From assembly GCA_919902775.1 (NCBI GenBank), contig CAKKRJ010000002.1, positions 3,322 through 67,321 on the forward strand: a DNA stretch of 64,000 nucleotides. Direction: 5' to 3'. Shown here piece after piece: positions 36,722 to 46,518 of this stretch. The stretch is from Burkholderiaceae bacterium. Its GTDB lineage: Bacteria > Pseudomonadota > Gammaproteobacteria > Burkholderiales > Burkholderiaceae_C. Below the pieces are notes generated by a model. The model searched no databases. It was not told the DNA's origin and saw only the letters and a list, made by a program, of their open reading frames with translations. The translations under genes were made by a program, and so were the position numbers. Position 1 is the first letter of the stretch. Each line of letters opens with the position of its first letter.

Positions 36722-37719
36722 GAAAAACGACCATGACCATGAGACATACAACCGGCCCCACTTTGCTGCGCCGCTGCTTGAGCGCCGCCGCCCTCGCGCT
36801 GCCGCTGGCCTGCGCCGCCCAGGCCTGGCCCAACAAGCCCGTCAAGGTGGTCGTGTCCTCTTTCTCTGGCTCGCCCGCCGATGTGGTGATCCGAGCCCTG
36901 TCTGACGAGATTGCCTTGCGCATTGGGCAGCCACTGATCGTCGAGAACAAGGGCGGTGCCCAGGGCGCGATCGGTCTGGGCGCGGTGGCCAAGGCCGAGC
37001 CCGACGGTTACACCTTCGGTGTGGTGAACTTGCAGAGCGTGGCGGCTGCCATCTTGCGCAAGGACATGCCGTACAACATGCGCACCAGCTTTGCGCCGGT
37101 GGCCCAGCTCACCTACGAATCGCCAGTGCTGATCTCCGGCCCACGGCTGCCCGCCGACAACCTGGCTGATCTGGCTCGGCAGCTCAAGGCCAAGTCGGGG
37201 CAGGTGAGCTACGCATCCGCTGGTTCCGGTTCACCCTCGCACCTGGGCATGGAGCTGTTCGCCCGAGAAATCGGCGCCAAGTTGCAGCATGTTCCCTACA
37301 AGGGCGCGGTGCCGGCTGCCACCGATGTGGCCGGGGGGCAGGCCGAGCTGACACTGGTCGGGTCGTCCGCCGCCACGCCTTTGATCAAGAGCGGCCGCGT
37401 CAAGGCCATGGCCGTTGCCTCGGAGCATCGCCTGGCCTCGTTGCCGGATGTCCCCACTTTCGCCGAAGCGGGTTTCCCCAACGTCGATGTGCGCGGTTGG
37501 GTTGGGTTGGTGGCACCGGCGCAGACCAGCCCGGAAATCCTGGCCAAAATGCAACAGGCGGTGACTCAAGCGCTGGGCATGAAGGTGGTCAAGGACAGGC
37601 TGGCGACACTCGGCTCGTCTGCGGCACCGAGCACTTCGGCCGCCTTCGGTGCCATGATCGTTCGAGAGGATGAGCGCTGGGCCAAAGTGGTCCGCGATGC
37701 CAACATCGGGACCGAATGA
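36718..37719 (+). CDS. Bug-family (TctC) substrate-binding protein
   Basis: AQAWPNKPVKVVVSSFSGSPADVVIRALSDEIALRIGQPLIVENKGGAQGAIG; ATGA overlap with sulfatase. Confidence 0.92.
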   Translation: MRKTTMTMRHTTGPTLLRRCLSAAALALPLACAAQAWPNKPVKVVVSSFSGSPADVVIRALSDEIALRIGQPLIVENKGGAQGAIGLGAVAKAEPDGYTFGVVNLQSVAAAILRKDMPYNMRTSFAPVAQLTYESPVLISGPRLPADNLADLARQLKAKSGQVSYASAGSGSPSHLGMELFAREIGAKLQHVPYKGAVPAATDVAGGQAELTLVGSSAATPLIKSGRVKAMAVASEHRLASLPDVPTFAEAGFPNVDVRGWVGLVAPAQTSPEILAKMQQAVTQALGMKVVKDRLATLGSSAAPSTSAAFGAMIVREDERWAKVVRDANIGTE

Positions 37720-37725
37720 AGCGCT

Positions 37726-38628
37726 TTATTTGTGGGCTTCGAACTCGCGCCTGAGCACGTCCGCAAGCACCGCCTCGCAGGCCTGAACCGAGGGGGATTT
37801 GGGTGTCTCCGGATGCGCGTACAGGCAGATCCCACGGTCAAAACCCATCACCTTCAGCATCTTCAGTCTGGGGCGCTCGGTACGGACCAGGTTCCTGGCC
37901 AGCGTCTCGGACATGAAGGTGGCCGCATGGCCTTCGCAACACAGCGTCGCCAGGGCTTCAGAGGATTGGATGTTGCCAATGATGTTGAACGGCACCCCCA
38001 GCTTCTGCCCCATGGCCCGCAGTTCGCCGTGGATCGGCTGGGTGGGCGACACCAGCAGGGGAATGCCATCCATTTCCTGGATGCTGACCGGCCCGGACAA
38101 ATGCTTGAGCAATTTGCGGTTGCCGATCAAGCACACCGCTTCGGTGAAGAACAGCTCGCTGCCGGCGGGTTTCGCCTCGGGTTTGACCACTTGCAGGGCC
38201 AGATCCAGCCGGCTGGCCTTCACGTGCTCGATCAGGTCGGAGGAATAGCCGACGACGATCTCGGGGACGATTTCTGGATGGCGTGCGCGCAATTCCCGAA
38301 ACAAGGGCACCGCCAGCAAGCGCGACAGGCTGTGCAGCAAACCGATGCCCACGCGCCCGCCGATCTGACCGCCGCGCTCGCGCGTCGCCTCCTGCGCCGC
38401 CGTCAGTTGATTGAGGATGCTGCGTGCGCGGTCGTACAGCTCCAACCCGGCGGGCGTTGCCTTCACCCCCAGGCGCGAGCGCACCAGCAGTTGCACCCCG
38501 ATCTCGGCCTCCAGTGCCGAAAGCCGCTGGCTCACGGCCGGCTGCACCACGTGCAATTGACGCGCCGCGTCGCTGACGCTGCCGGCCTGAACAACGGCGA
38601 TGAAGTAACGAAGTTGGCGAAGGTCCAT
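37726..38628 (-). CDS. LysR-family transcriptional regulator
   Basis: MDLRQLRYFIAVVQAGSVSDAARQLHVVQPAVSQRLSALEAEIGVQLLVRSRLGVKATPAG. Confidence 0.94.
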   Translation of the reverse strand: MDLRQLRYFIAVVQAGSVSDAARQLHVVQPAVSQRLSALEAEIGVQLLVRSRLGVKATPAGLELYDRARSILNQLTAAQEATRERGGQIGGRVGIGLLHSLSRLLAVPLFRELRARHPEIVPEIVVGYSSDLIEHVKASRLDLALQVVKPEAKPAGSELFFTEAVCLIGNRKLLKHLSGPVSIQEMDGIPLLVSPTQPIHGELRAMGQKLGVPFNIIGNIQSSEALATLCCEGHAATFMSETLARNLVRTERPRLKMLKVMGFDRGICLYAHPETPKSPSVQACEAVLADVLRREFEAHK

Positions 38629-38815
38629 GGGGCTCAGTTTAGCCCGCCTATTTCAGCGCACACCGCTGCCGGGTCAAGCCTCCAGCCTGTCACTTTTTGC
38701 CAATGCCTTTGACCCTTGAGGCGATTGCGGCTGGGCCGGTCGCGCGGTGCAATGGTGCATCGCGATCGCTCGGTCCTACCCGGTGGCGCCGCGTTGGCTG
38801 TATTGGAGACCCCGC

Positions 38816-40366
38816 ATGTATCTGACCGCAGGTTTGCACCGTTCGCTGCAACGCCACCCCGACAAAATTGCCACCGTCACCGGTGCCCGGCGCCAGAGCT
38901 ATCGCCAGCTGGTGGACCGTGTGGCGCGCACCGCCGCGAGCCTGCGCGCACTCGGCCTGCAACCGGGCGAGCGCCTGTCGGTGCTGAGCCTGAACAGCGA
39001 CCGCATGGTCGAACTTTTGCTGGCCGGTTGGTGGGCCGGGCTGGTGGTCAACCCCGTCAACACCCGCTGGACCCCGGCCGAGGTGGCCTACGCCCTGGGC
39101 GATTGCGGCGCCAGCGCGCTGGCGGTGGACGATGGCCTGATGGCCACGGCCAGCGCCATGCAAACAACGCAGGTGGCGCTGCCTGCGCTGCGGCACAAGC
39201 TCTACATCGGCGAGACGCAGGCGCCCGAAGGCTTTGTGGCGCTCGAAGAAGGACTGGCCTCGGCCGTGCCGATGGACGACATGCGCAGCGCTCCCGACGC
39301 GCTGGCGGCCATTGTTTACACCGGCGGCACCACCGGTTTTCCCAAGGGCGTGATGCTCTCGCACGGCAACCTCTGGGCCTCGCTGCTGGGGCGCATGGCC
39401 GAGGTGCCCAACCCGCCGCACTACGTCACCTTGTTGACCTCGCCCATGTTCCATGTGGCCGGGCTGGGCCGCATGCTGGGGCAGATGATTGTGGGCGGCA
39501 CCTGCGTGACGGTGCCGGCCTTTGCGCCCAAGCAGGTGGTTGCGCTGATGGCGCGTGAGGGCGTGAACGACCTGGTCATCGTGCCCAGCATGTTGCAGAT
39601 GTTGCTGGACACGCCGGGCTTTGACCCGCAAGGCCTGCCGCGCCTGCAGCGCATCCTGTGGGGCGCGGCGCCGATCACCTTGCCCTTGCTGGAGCGCGCG
39701 CTGGAGGCTTTTCCGCAGGTCGATTTCATCCACGTCTATGGCATGACCGAAACCTCGGCCGCCGTCTCGGCGCTCCAGATCCTGCGCGATCCGGCCTTTC
39801 TGCAAAGCGAGCGCATCCGCTCGGCCGGTCAGGCCGGCCTGTCGGCCGAGATCCGCATTGCCGACGCGCAGGGCCATGAACTGCCGGCCGGCACGTCCGG
39901 TGAAATCCTGGTGCGCGGCCCGGCCGTGATGCAAGGCTATTGGGGCCGCCCCGAGGACAGCCAACAGGCGCTGGCCGGCGGCTGGCTGCACACCGGCGAC
40001 GGCGGCGTGATGGACGCGCAGGGCTACCTTTATGTGATCGACCGCATCAAAGACATGGTCATCACCGGCGGTGAAAACGTCTACCCGGCCGAGGTCGAAA
40101 GCGTCCTCACCAGCCACCCGGCGGTGTCGATGTGCGCCGTCATCGGCGTGCCGCACGAGAAATGGGGCGAGGCGGTGCACGCCGTGGTCGTGCTCCAGCC
40201 CGGCGCGCAGGTCACACCCGAAGCGCTTTCGGCGCATTGCCACGCGCACATCAGCGGCTTCAAGTGCCCCAAGAGCTATGAGTTCCGCGAGCAGCTGCCG
40301 CTCACGGCCGCCGGCAAGGTGCAAAAAACCGCGCTGCGCCAAGCCGTGGCGGGGGTGAGCGCATGA
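38816..40366 (+). CDS. AMP-dependent CoA ligase (fatty/aryl acyl-CoA ligase-like)
   Basis: IVYTGGTTGFPKGVMLSHGNLW...HVYGMTETSAAVSAL...GWLHTGDGGVMDAQGYLYVIDRIKDMVITGGENVYPAEVE. Confidence 0.92.
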   Translation: MYLTAGLHRSLQRHPDKIATVTGARRQSYRQLVDRVARTAASLRALGLQPGERLSVLSLNSDRMVELLLAGWWAGLVVNPVNTRWTPAEVAYALGDCGASALAVDDGLMATASAMQTTQVALPALRHKLYIGETQAPEGFVALEEGLASAVPMDDMRSAPDALAAIVYTGGTTGFPKGVMLSHGNLWASLLGRMAEVPNPPHYVTLLTSPMFHVAGLGRMLGQMIVGGTCVTVPAFAPKQVVALMAREGVNDLVIVPSMLQMLLDTPGFDPQGLPRLQRILWGAAPITLPLLERALEAFPQVDFIHVYGMTETSAAVSALQILRDPAFLQSERIRSAGQAGLSAEIRIADAQGHELPAGTSGEILVRGPAVMQGYWGRPEDSQQALAGGWLHTGDGGVMDAQGYLYVIDRIKDMVITGGENVYPAEVESVLTSHPAVSMCAVIGVPHEKWGEAVHAVVVLQPGAQVTPEALSAHCHAHISGFKCPKSYEFREQLPLTAAGKVQKTALRQAVAGVSA

Positions 40367-41532
40367 ACACCGAACAAGGCGCGCCCTTGCGCGGTGTGCG
40401 CGTGCTCGACCTCACGCGCCTCTTGCCCGGCCCCATGTGCACCCTGCACCTGGCCGACCTGGGCGCCGACGTCATCAAGATCGAAGACCTCGGCGCGGGC
40501 GACTACGCCTCGCCCCCGGTGCGCGAAATGCTCAACCGCAACAAGCGCGGCATGCGCCTGGACCTCAAGCAGGCCGAAGGCGTACAGCTTTTGCTGCAGC
40601 TGTGCGAGCAGGCCGATGTGCTGGTCGAAGGCTTTCGCCCTGGCGTGATGGCGCGGCTGGGCCTGGGCTACGACGCGGTGCGCAGCCGCAACCCGCGCCT
40701 GGTGTATTGCAGCATCAGCGGCTACGGCCAGACCGGGCCACTGAGCCAGAAGGCCGGGCACGACCTGAACTACTGCGGCTTGGCCGGCGTGGCCGACCAG
40801 GTGGGTACGCCCTCGGGCGAATTGGCGCTGTCCAACCTGCCCATGGGCGACTTGCTGGGCGGCACCATGCCCGCCGTGATGGGCATCCTCGCAGCCTTGT
40901 TCGACGCGCAGCGCAGCGGCCAAGGCCGGCATGTCGATGTCGCCATTGCCGACGGTGTGCTCGCGCACGCGGTGATTCCGTTGGCGGGCCTGCACAGCCG
41001 GGGCCGCACACCCGCGCCCGGTGGCGACAAGCTGACCGGGGCGCTGCCCTGCTATGGCCTGTACCCCACGCAAGACGGGCGCTACCTGGCCGTCGGCGCG
41101 TTTGAGCACAAGTTCTGGGACAGCTTTTGCGCGCTGCTGGGCCGGCCCGACTTGGCCGAGCACCACATTCCCAAAACCCGCGAGTTGTCTGACTGGGTGC
41201 GGCGCGAAGTTGCCCAGGCGGTGCAGGCGCACCCGTTGGCCCATTGGGCGCAGGTGCTCGACGGCGCAGATTGCTGCGTGACCCCTGTGCTCAAGCTCGA
41301 CGAAGCGCAGCAGCTGGCGCACTTTCAGGCGCGTGGCATGTGGGTGCAGGTGCAGACCGCGCAGGGCGAGCAGATGACACAAATGGCCATGCCGGTGCAG
41401 ATGAGCGGCTACACCTTCGCGGTGCACAACCCCGCGCCCACACAGGGCCAGCACACCCGCGAGGTGCTGGCCGAAGCCGGGCTCGATGCCGCTGCCATTG
41501 ATGTTTTGTGCCAACGTAAAGTCGTAGGATAG
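40363..41532 (+). CDS. CaiB/BaiF (family III) CoA-transferase
   Basis: LRGVRVLDLTRLLPGPMCTLHLADLGADVIKIEDLGAGDYAS...YCSISGYGQTGPLSQKAGHDLNY; ATGA overlap with ligase. Confidence 0.94.
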   Translation: MNTEQGAPLRGVRVLDLTRLLPGPMCTLHLADLGADVIKIEDLGAGDYASPPVREMLNRNKRGMRLDLKQAEGVQLLLQLCEQADVLVEGFRPGVMARLGLGYDAVRSRNPRLVYCSISGYGQTGPLSQKAGHDLNYCGLAGVADQVGTPSGELALSNLPMGDLLGGTMPAVMGILAALFDAQRSGQGRHVDVAIADGVLAHAVIPLAGLHSRGRTPAPGGDKLTGALPCYGLYPTQDGRYLAVGAFEHKFWDSFCALLGRPDLAEHHIPKTRELSDWVRREVAQAVQAHPLAHWAQVLDGADCCVTPVLKLDEAQQLAHFQARGMWVQVQTAQGEQMTQMAMPVQMSGYTFAVHNPAPTQGQHTREVLAEAGLDAAAIDVLCQRKVVG

Positions 41533-41616
41533 GGGCTTGTTGAACCCAACCCATGATGTTTAAAGCCCTTGCTCCGCAGCCAGAAGTGCAGGCTGACAGC
41601 CTTGCAGAAGTTTGTT

Positions 41617-41671
41617 TTGTAGGAGGCCGCCCCTGCGGCCGAAGCATTCGCGCGCGGGGGCGCGCTCCTAC
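41617..41671 (+). repeat. Palindromic intergenic repeat, locus 4
   Basis: gtaggaggccgcccctgcggccgaagcattcgcgcgcgggggcgcgctcctac. Confidence 0.88.
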
Positions 41672-41700
41672 GGTGAGCCTCCGTGGGTAATTTGTTGCCA

Positions 41701-42750
41701 ATGACCCGCCCCCCAAACACCCCGCCTATCCAACACACCATCGCGGTTTACCAGGTGGTGCAGATGCTGCTGGCGGTGGAGGGCGAAGACGCCCGCGCGG
41801 CGGTGCTGCGCCGTGCGGGCATCTCGCCCGCCTTGCTCGAATCCCGGCTGGCGCGGGTCACCCAGACGCAGTTTGCCCGCCTGATGGTGGCCCTGGTGCG
41901 TTACCACCGCGACGAGTTCTGGGGCCTGGGCTCTGCGCCTTTGCCCCTGGGCTCGTTTGCCGTGTGTTGCCGCATGCTGGTGGGGCAGCGCAAGCTGGGG
42001 GACGCGCTGCGTGCCGGGTTGCGCTATTACCACGCCTTGCTGGTCGACTTTGTGCCCCGGCTGCAGGTCAGCGGCGGCGTGGCCTACCTGCGCATGGGCT
42101 CACGCCACACCCTGACCGATCGGCAGATCTATGCCGTGCGCGTTTTCATGTTCCTCAGCTACGGCGTCATGTGCTGGCTGGCCGCGCGGCGCATCCCGGT
42201 GGACGAAGTGGTCTACCAAGACCGCGATGTGGCCCGCCGCAGCGATGCGTCGCGGCTGTTTCAGGCCACCATCCATTTGGTCGATGGCGAATGGGGTTAC
42301 CGCTTTGATGCCAAGTGGCTCGACCTGCCCGTGGTGCAAAGCCACGAAAGCGTTGAGACCTTCTTGCGCGAAGCCCCGGCCTGCCTGCTGGTCAAGTACC
42401 GTGACCAGACCAGCCTGACCGAGCGCATCCGCCGCTTGCTGCGGCGCTACCTGGCCGAAGAAATGCCCTCGCTCGAAGCCGTCAGCGACATGCTGGCCAC
42501 CACCCCGCAAACCCTGCGCCGCCGCCTGCAGCGCGAAGGCCAGGGCTACCAGATGATCAAGGACGCGCTGCGCCGCGATGTGGCCGTCGAGTTCCTCACC
42601 CAGTCCGACCTGCCCCTGCTTGAAGTAGCCGCCCGCGTGGGGTTTTCAGAGGCCAGCACCTTCCACCGCGCCTTCAAAGGTTGGACTGGCCTGACGCCTG
42701 GCGCCTACCGCCAAGCGCACAACGAGCCAGGCGAAGAAGCAGCACTGTAA
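41701..42750 (+). CDS. AraC-family transcriptional regulator
   Basis: C-terminal HTH PSLEAVSDMLATTPQTLRRRLQREGQGYQMIKDALRRDVAVEFLTQSDLPLLEVAARVGFSEASTFHRAFKGWTGLTPGAYR. Confidence 0.92.
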   Translation: MTRPPNTPPIQHTIAVYQVVQMLLAVEGEDARAAVLRRAGISPALLESRLARVTQTQFARLMVALVRYHRDEFWGLGSAPLPLGSFAVCCRMLVGQRKLGDALRAGLRYYHALLVDFVPRLQVSGGVAYLRMGSRHTLTDRQIYAVRVFMFLSYGVMCWLAARRIPVDEVVYQDRDVARRSDASRLFQATIHLVDGEWGYRFDAKWLDLPVVQSHESVETFLREAPACLLVKYRDQTSLTERIRRLLRRYLAEEMPSLEAVSDMLATTPQTLRRRLQREGQGYQMIKDALRRDVAVEFLTQSDLPLLEVAARVGFSEASTFHRAFKGWTGLTPGAYRQAHNEPGEEAAL

Positions 42751-42885
42751 GGGTGGGGCCTCTTGCCGCGATACATCGCCCGTGCTGTTTGGTAGCTATC
42801 GCCCATAGTCATTGACTGTCTCTATCCGACCCTCAGCAGACGTTAGCTACACCGCATTTGATGACCGCTAATGTGGGCTGCTGCC

Positions 42886-43323
42886 TTAGGCGTACAACCG
42901 AAGCACTGCCGCCCGCAAAGCCAGTTCATAGCTATCCGCACCAAATCCACAGATTTGCCCAGTCACGATCTCAGCAAATACTGAATGATGGCGAAATTCT
43001 TCGCGCGCATGAATGTTCGACATGTGCAATTCGATCACCGGGCAGGTCAAGATGGCCAATGCATCGCGAATGCCATAGCTGTAATGCGTCCAAGCCCCTG
43101 CATTGATCAGAACGGCATCCATTTCCTCAAAGTACGCTTTATGAATGCGGTCACACATCTCCCCTTCGGAGTTTGTTTGAAAGCTTGTGACTTCAGCGCC
43201 GAGCTCTTGACCAACCTTGTGCAATCGTGCGTCGATTTGTTCGAGCGTAATGGTTCCGTACTGTTTGGGATCACGTTTTCCAAACATGTTGTGGTTGATC
43301 CCATGCAACATCAAGACGCGCAT
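42886..43323 (-). CDS. aroQ: Type II 3-dehydroquinate dehydratase paralogue
   Basis: MLHGINHNMFGKRDPKQYGTITLEQID...NAGAWTHYSYGIRDAL...PVIELHMSNIHAREEFRHHSVFAEIVTGQICGFGADSYELAL. Confidence 0.88.
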   Translation of the reverse strand: MRVLMLHGINHNMFGKRDPKQYGTITLEQIDARLHKVGQELGAEVTSFQTNSEGEMCDRIHKAYFEEMDAVLINAGAWTHYSYGIRDALAILTCPVIELHMSNIHAREEFRHHSVFAEIVTGQICGFGADSYELALRAAVLRLYA

Positions 43324-43366
43324 CTTTATCTCCTAAAGAGAGAGGGGGCTGGCCCCTCTCACAGTC

Positions 43367-44365
43367 TTACTTACGCAGCTTGGCCAATTCGGTTTGGACT
43401 TCCTTGACAGTGGCTTCGCCGACTGATGCGGTGTACTTGTCAATCACCGGTTTCATCTTCTCACGCAACTTGTTCACTTCAGTTGGAGGCAGCTGGGTGA
43501 CAGTCATGCCGTTTTTCTTGAGCAACTCCAAATTGGCAGCAACTGCAGCACGAGCTTCCTTGCGCTGATTCTGTGTGGCCTCATCGGCAGCATCGTCGAT
43601 GATTTTGCGATCAGCTGGCGACAGGCTGTCCCAGACCTTTTTGCTCATGAGGACGGATTGTGGGTTGTACTGGTGGTTGCTCAGAACCATGAATTTCTGA
43701 ACTTCCCAGAACTTGTTGGCAGCGATCACAGAAACAGGATTTTCCTGCCCATCAATGGCCCTTTGCTCCATGGCGCTGTAGACCTCTGGAAAAGGCAGCG
43801 GTGTTGGATTGCCGCCCAGAGCCTTGACCCAGTCGATGTTGATCGGGCTGGGAATCACGCGCAGCTTGAGACCTTCGATGTCTTCGACCTTGTTGATGGC
43901 GCGTTTGCTGTTGGTGATCTGGCGATAGCCTAGCTCCCAGTAGGACAGTCCCACAATGCCCTTGGCCTCCAGGAGGCTGTGCATCTTCTTGCCCACAGGA
44001 CCATCCACAACCGCGTCAGATTCTTTCTCGTTGGCAAACAGGAAGGGGAAATCGAAGATGGCCATTTCTTTGACTTCGCTGGCCAAAATTCCCGAGTTCA
44101 TGACGGCCAGTTCAATGGTGCCGCCTTTGAGGGCTGAGACCACCGCCTGATCGCTGCCCAATGCGCCGTTGTAGAACAGGCTGATCTTGATGCGGCCATT
44201 GGTTTTGGCAGCAACAGACTCTGCAAACTTTTTCATCCCCGCTGCCGCTGGATGGTTGTCCGGGCCATTGAGGTTCATCTTCAGGGTGCGCTCCTGAGCA
44301 GATGCCAGGCCCAATGCAGCCATTGCTGCAACAGCCACCACAGATTTCAAAATTAAGCGTTTCAT
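43367..44365 (-). CDS. TRAP transporter substrate-binding protein (DctP-type)
   Basis: AQERTLKMNLNGPDNHPAAAGMKKFAESVAAKTNGRIKISLFYNGALGSDQAVVSALKGGTIELAVMNSG. Confidence 0.92.
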   Translation of the reverse strand: MKRLILKSVVAVAAMAALGLASAQERTLKMNLNGPDNHPAAAGMKKFAESVAAKTNGRIKISLFYNGALGSDQAVVSALKGGTIELAVMNSGILASEVKEMAIFDFPFLFANEKESDAVVDGPVGKKMHSLLEAKGIVGLSYWELGYRQITNSKRAINKVEDIEGLKLRVIPSPINIDWVKALGGNPTPLPFPEVYSAMEQRAIDGQENPVSVIAANKFWEVQKFMVLSNHQYNPQSVLMSKKVWDSLSPADRKIIDDAADEATQNQRKEARAAVAANLELLKKNGMTVTQLPPTEVNKLREKMKPVIDKYTASVGEATVKEVQTELAKLRK

Positions 44366-44449
44366 ACGTGTCTCCAGTTTTTCGGTGCGCAGTTTGAAAA
44401 ATTCCTGAATTGGCGCACTGTTCAAATCAGGATGTCTGATCAAGCAGTT

Positions 44450-45283
44450 TCAGACCAAGGGAACGGTCAGTTCTTTGATGACGTGCCGTGTGTCTGGACG
44501 CACTCCCCTCCACCAGACAAATGCTTCTGCAGCCTGCTCAGCGAGCATGCCTACACCATCAGCCAGTTGGCGAACGCCAGCGTTTTGCGCCAGTCTCAGG
44601 AATGGCGTCAATCCTTTTCCATAAGCCAACTCGTAGGCCAGCGCACCTGGACCAAAGACGGTGGCTGGTACGGCGGGCAATTCACCTCGCAAGCTGGCTG
44701 AGGTGGCGTTGAAAACCACATCGAATTGCATTGCGCCAAGCTTATTCATGGCAACAGCCTCCACTGTGGTCGATAAAGTTTTGTGCTGCGTAGCGATCTT
44801 GGTCAGGGCTTTGGCCTTGGACTCGGTTCTGTTGGAAATGACCAACTGCTGTGGGCCCTCGGCCAGGAAGGGTAGCAGTGCCCCTCTGGCTGCGCCTCCT
44901 GCGCCCAGCAGCAACACCCGCTTGTTTTTCAGGGCATGTCCGAGGTTGTGAACCACATCTCGCACCAGCCCCACCCCATCGAAGTTTTCGGCGAGAACTT
45001 CATGACCCTGAAATTTCAGGGCATTGGCGGCACCAGCCAATTCTGCAGCTGCTGAACGCTGGGTGGCATATTGAAATGCGTCGAGTTTGAAGGGGGCGGT
45101 CACATTCATGCCCAAACCACCGGCTTGCCGGAATTCATCGACAGTCGAATGGAATTGCCCCAGAGGCCCCAGCACCTTGGTGTACTCGATGTCCTGGTCA
45201 GTGGACTGGGCAAAGCTCATGTGAATGAACGGTGACTTTGAAAAGTCAATCGGGTTGCCAATCACGGCATAACGGTCGGTCAT
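44450..45283 (-). CDS. aroE: Shikimate dehydrogenase-family protein
   Basis: RYAVIGNPIDFSKSPFIHMSFAQ...GMNVTAPFKLDAFQ...NFDGVGLVRDVVH...VLLLGAGGAARGALLPFL...FNATSASLRGELPA. Confidence 0.88.
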   Translation of the reverse strand: MTDRYAVIGNPIDFSKSPFIHMSFAQSTDQDIEYTKVLGPLGQFHSTVDEFRQAGGLGMNVTAPFKLDAFQYATQRSAAAELAGAANALKFQGHEVLAENFDGVGLVRDVVHNLGHALKNKRVLLLGAGGAARGALLPFLAEGPQQLVISNRTESKAKALTKIATQHKTLSTTVEAVAMNKLGAMQFDVVFNATSASLRGELPAVPATVFGPGALAYELAYGKGLTPFLRLAQNAGVRQLADGVGMLAEQAAEAFVWWRGVRPDTRHVIKELTVPLV

Positions 45284-45294
45284 GAGGCCCCCAC

Positions 45295-46518
45295 TCACTT
45301 TGAAAACAGAACGCCATCGGCCTGCATGGCTTGAATGTCGGCATCGGAGTAGCCCAGTGTGCGGGCAATCTGCGCGTTGTGCTGTCCCATATCGGGCGCC
45401 ACCTGTTGCATCGGCGCCGTGGTGTCACAGTCTGAAAATCGGAATGGCAGATTGGGCAGCTTGAGTGTGCCGTAGCGTGGGTGCTGCTGCTCCAAGACCA
45501 TGCCACGTGCCTGAATCTGCGGGTCATTGATGACCTCGTCGATGCGTTGGACCTTGGCGCTGGGTACATCGATGCCATCCAACAAAGCCAACACCTCAGT
45601 CACTGCACGCTGCGCCACCCATGCTTTGACTGTGGCCAGGATTTCTTCCCGATGGGCGTTGCGGCCATTGAGGCTATGGAAGCGGGTATCGCCACCAAAT
45701 CCTGCTGGGCCACCATGCTGCTCCAGCATGCTGGCAAATCGCGCCCAGGCGTCATCCACTTGCGCGGCAATGACCAGGTCGCCGTCCTTGGCGCGGAACA
45801 CCCCGTACAGCGTCGAGGTCGGCATGTCGTGCCCGGTCTGCTGCGGCAGCACTTTGCCGCCCGAGAGGGTGTAGCACTGCACCGCGTACTCGTGCATGGA
45901 CACCAGAGTGTCATACAGCGCCATATCGATGTGCTGGCCCTTGCCGGAACTGACCCGCCCCAACAAGGCCGCATTGATGGCTGCGACCGCGTGGATGCCG
46001 GTGTACATGTCGCCCAGGGAAATGCGCAGCAGCGGTGGCGCCTCACCCGGTACCCCCACCATCTGCATGATCCCGCTCTTGGCTTCAGCGATCAGGCCAA
46101 AGCCTGCACGGTGTGAGTCCGGTCCGGTGTGTCCATAGGCAGAAATCGAGCAATACACCAGCTTTGGGTTGCGCTCGGAGAGCTCCTTGTAACCCAGGCC
46201 CAGTTTGTCCAGTGCGCCGGGGCGGTAGTTTTCGATGAAGACATCTGCGCTGTCGCACAGCTTTTGCATGAAGGCTTTGCCGCGGGGGTCTTTCATGTTG
46301 ACGCTCACCCCCTGCTTGCCCATGTTCAGCTGCAGGAAATAGCCGCTTTGCTGGTCGTCGATGATGTGTGCGTGCTGGCGCCCGGCATCACCAAGCCCAG
46401 GACGCTCCACCTTGATGACTTCGGCCCCCATGGCGGCCAGGCAACGGCCCACGTAGGGGCCGGCAAGAAAGTGGCTGTAGTCGATGACCCGGATGCCCTT
46501 GAGTGGCAGGTTTTGCAT
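45295..46518 (-). CDS. CaiB/BaiF (family III) CoA-transferase
   Basis: LKGIRVIDYSHFLAGPYVGRCLAAMGAEVIKVERPGLGD...YCSISAYGHTGPDSHRAGFGLIAEA. Confidence 0.94.
   Translation of the reverse strand: MQNLPLKGIRVIDYSHFLAGPYVGRCLAAMGAEVIKVERPGLGDAGRQHAHIIDDQQSGYFLQLNMGKQGVSVNMKDPRGKAFMQKLCDSADVFIENYRPGALDKLGLGYKELSERNPKLVYCSISAYGHTGPDSHRAGFGLIAEAKSGIMQMVGVPGEAPPLLRISLGDMYTGIHAVAAINAALLGRVSSGKGQHIDMALYDTLVSMHEYAVQCYTLSGGKVLPQQTGHDMPTSTLYGVFRAKDGDLVIAAQVDDAWARFASMLEQHGGPAGFGGDTRFHSLNGRNAHREEILATVKAWVAQRAVTEVLALLDGIDVPSAKVQRIDEVINDPQIQARGMVLEQQHPRYGTLKLPNLPFRFSDCDTTAPMQQVAPDMGQHNAQIARTLGYSDADIQAMQADGVLFSK

Noticed and set aside
38690-40342. 550-aa minus-strand ORF
   Set aside because: Antisense to the CoA ligase with strong motifs on the plus strand.
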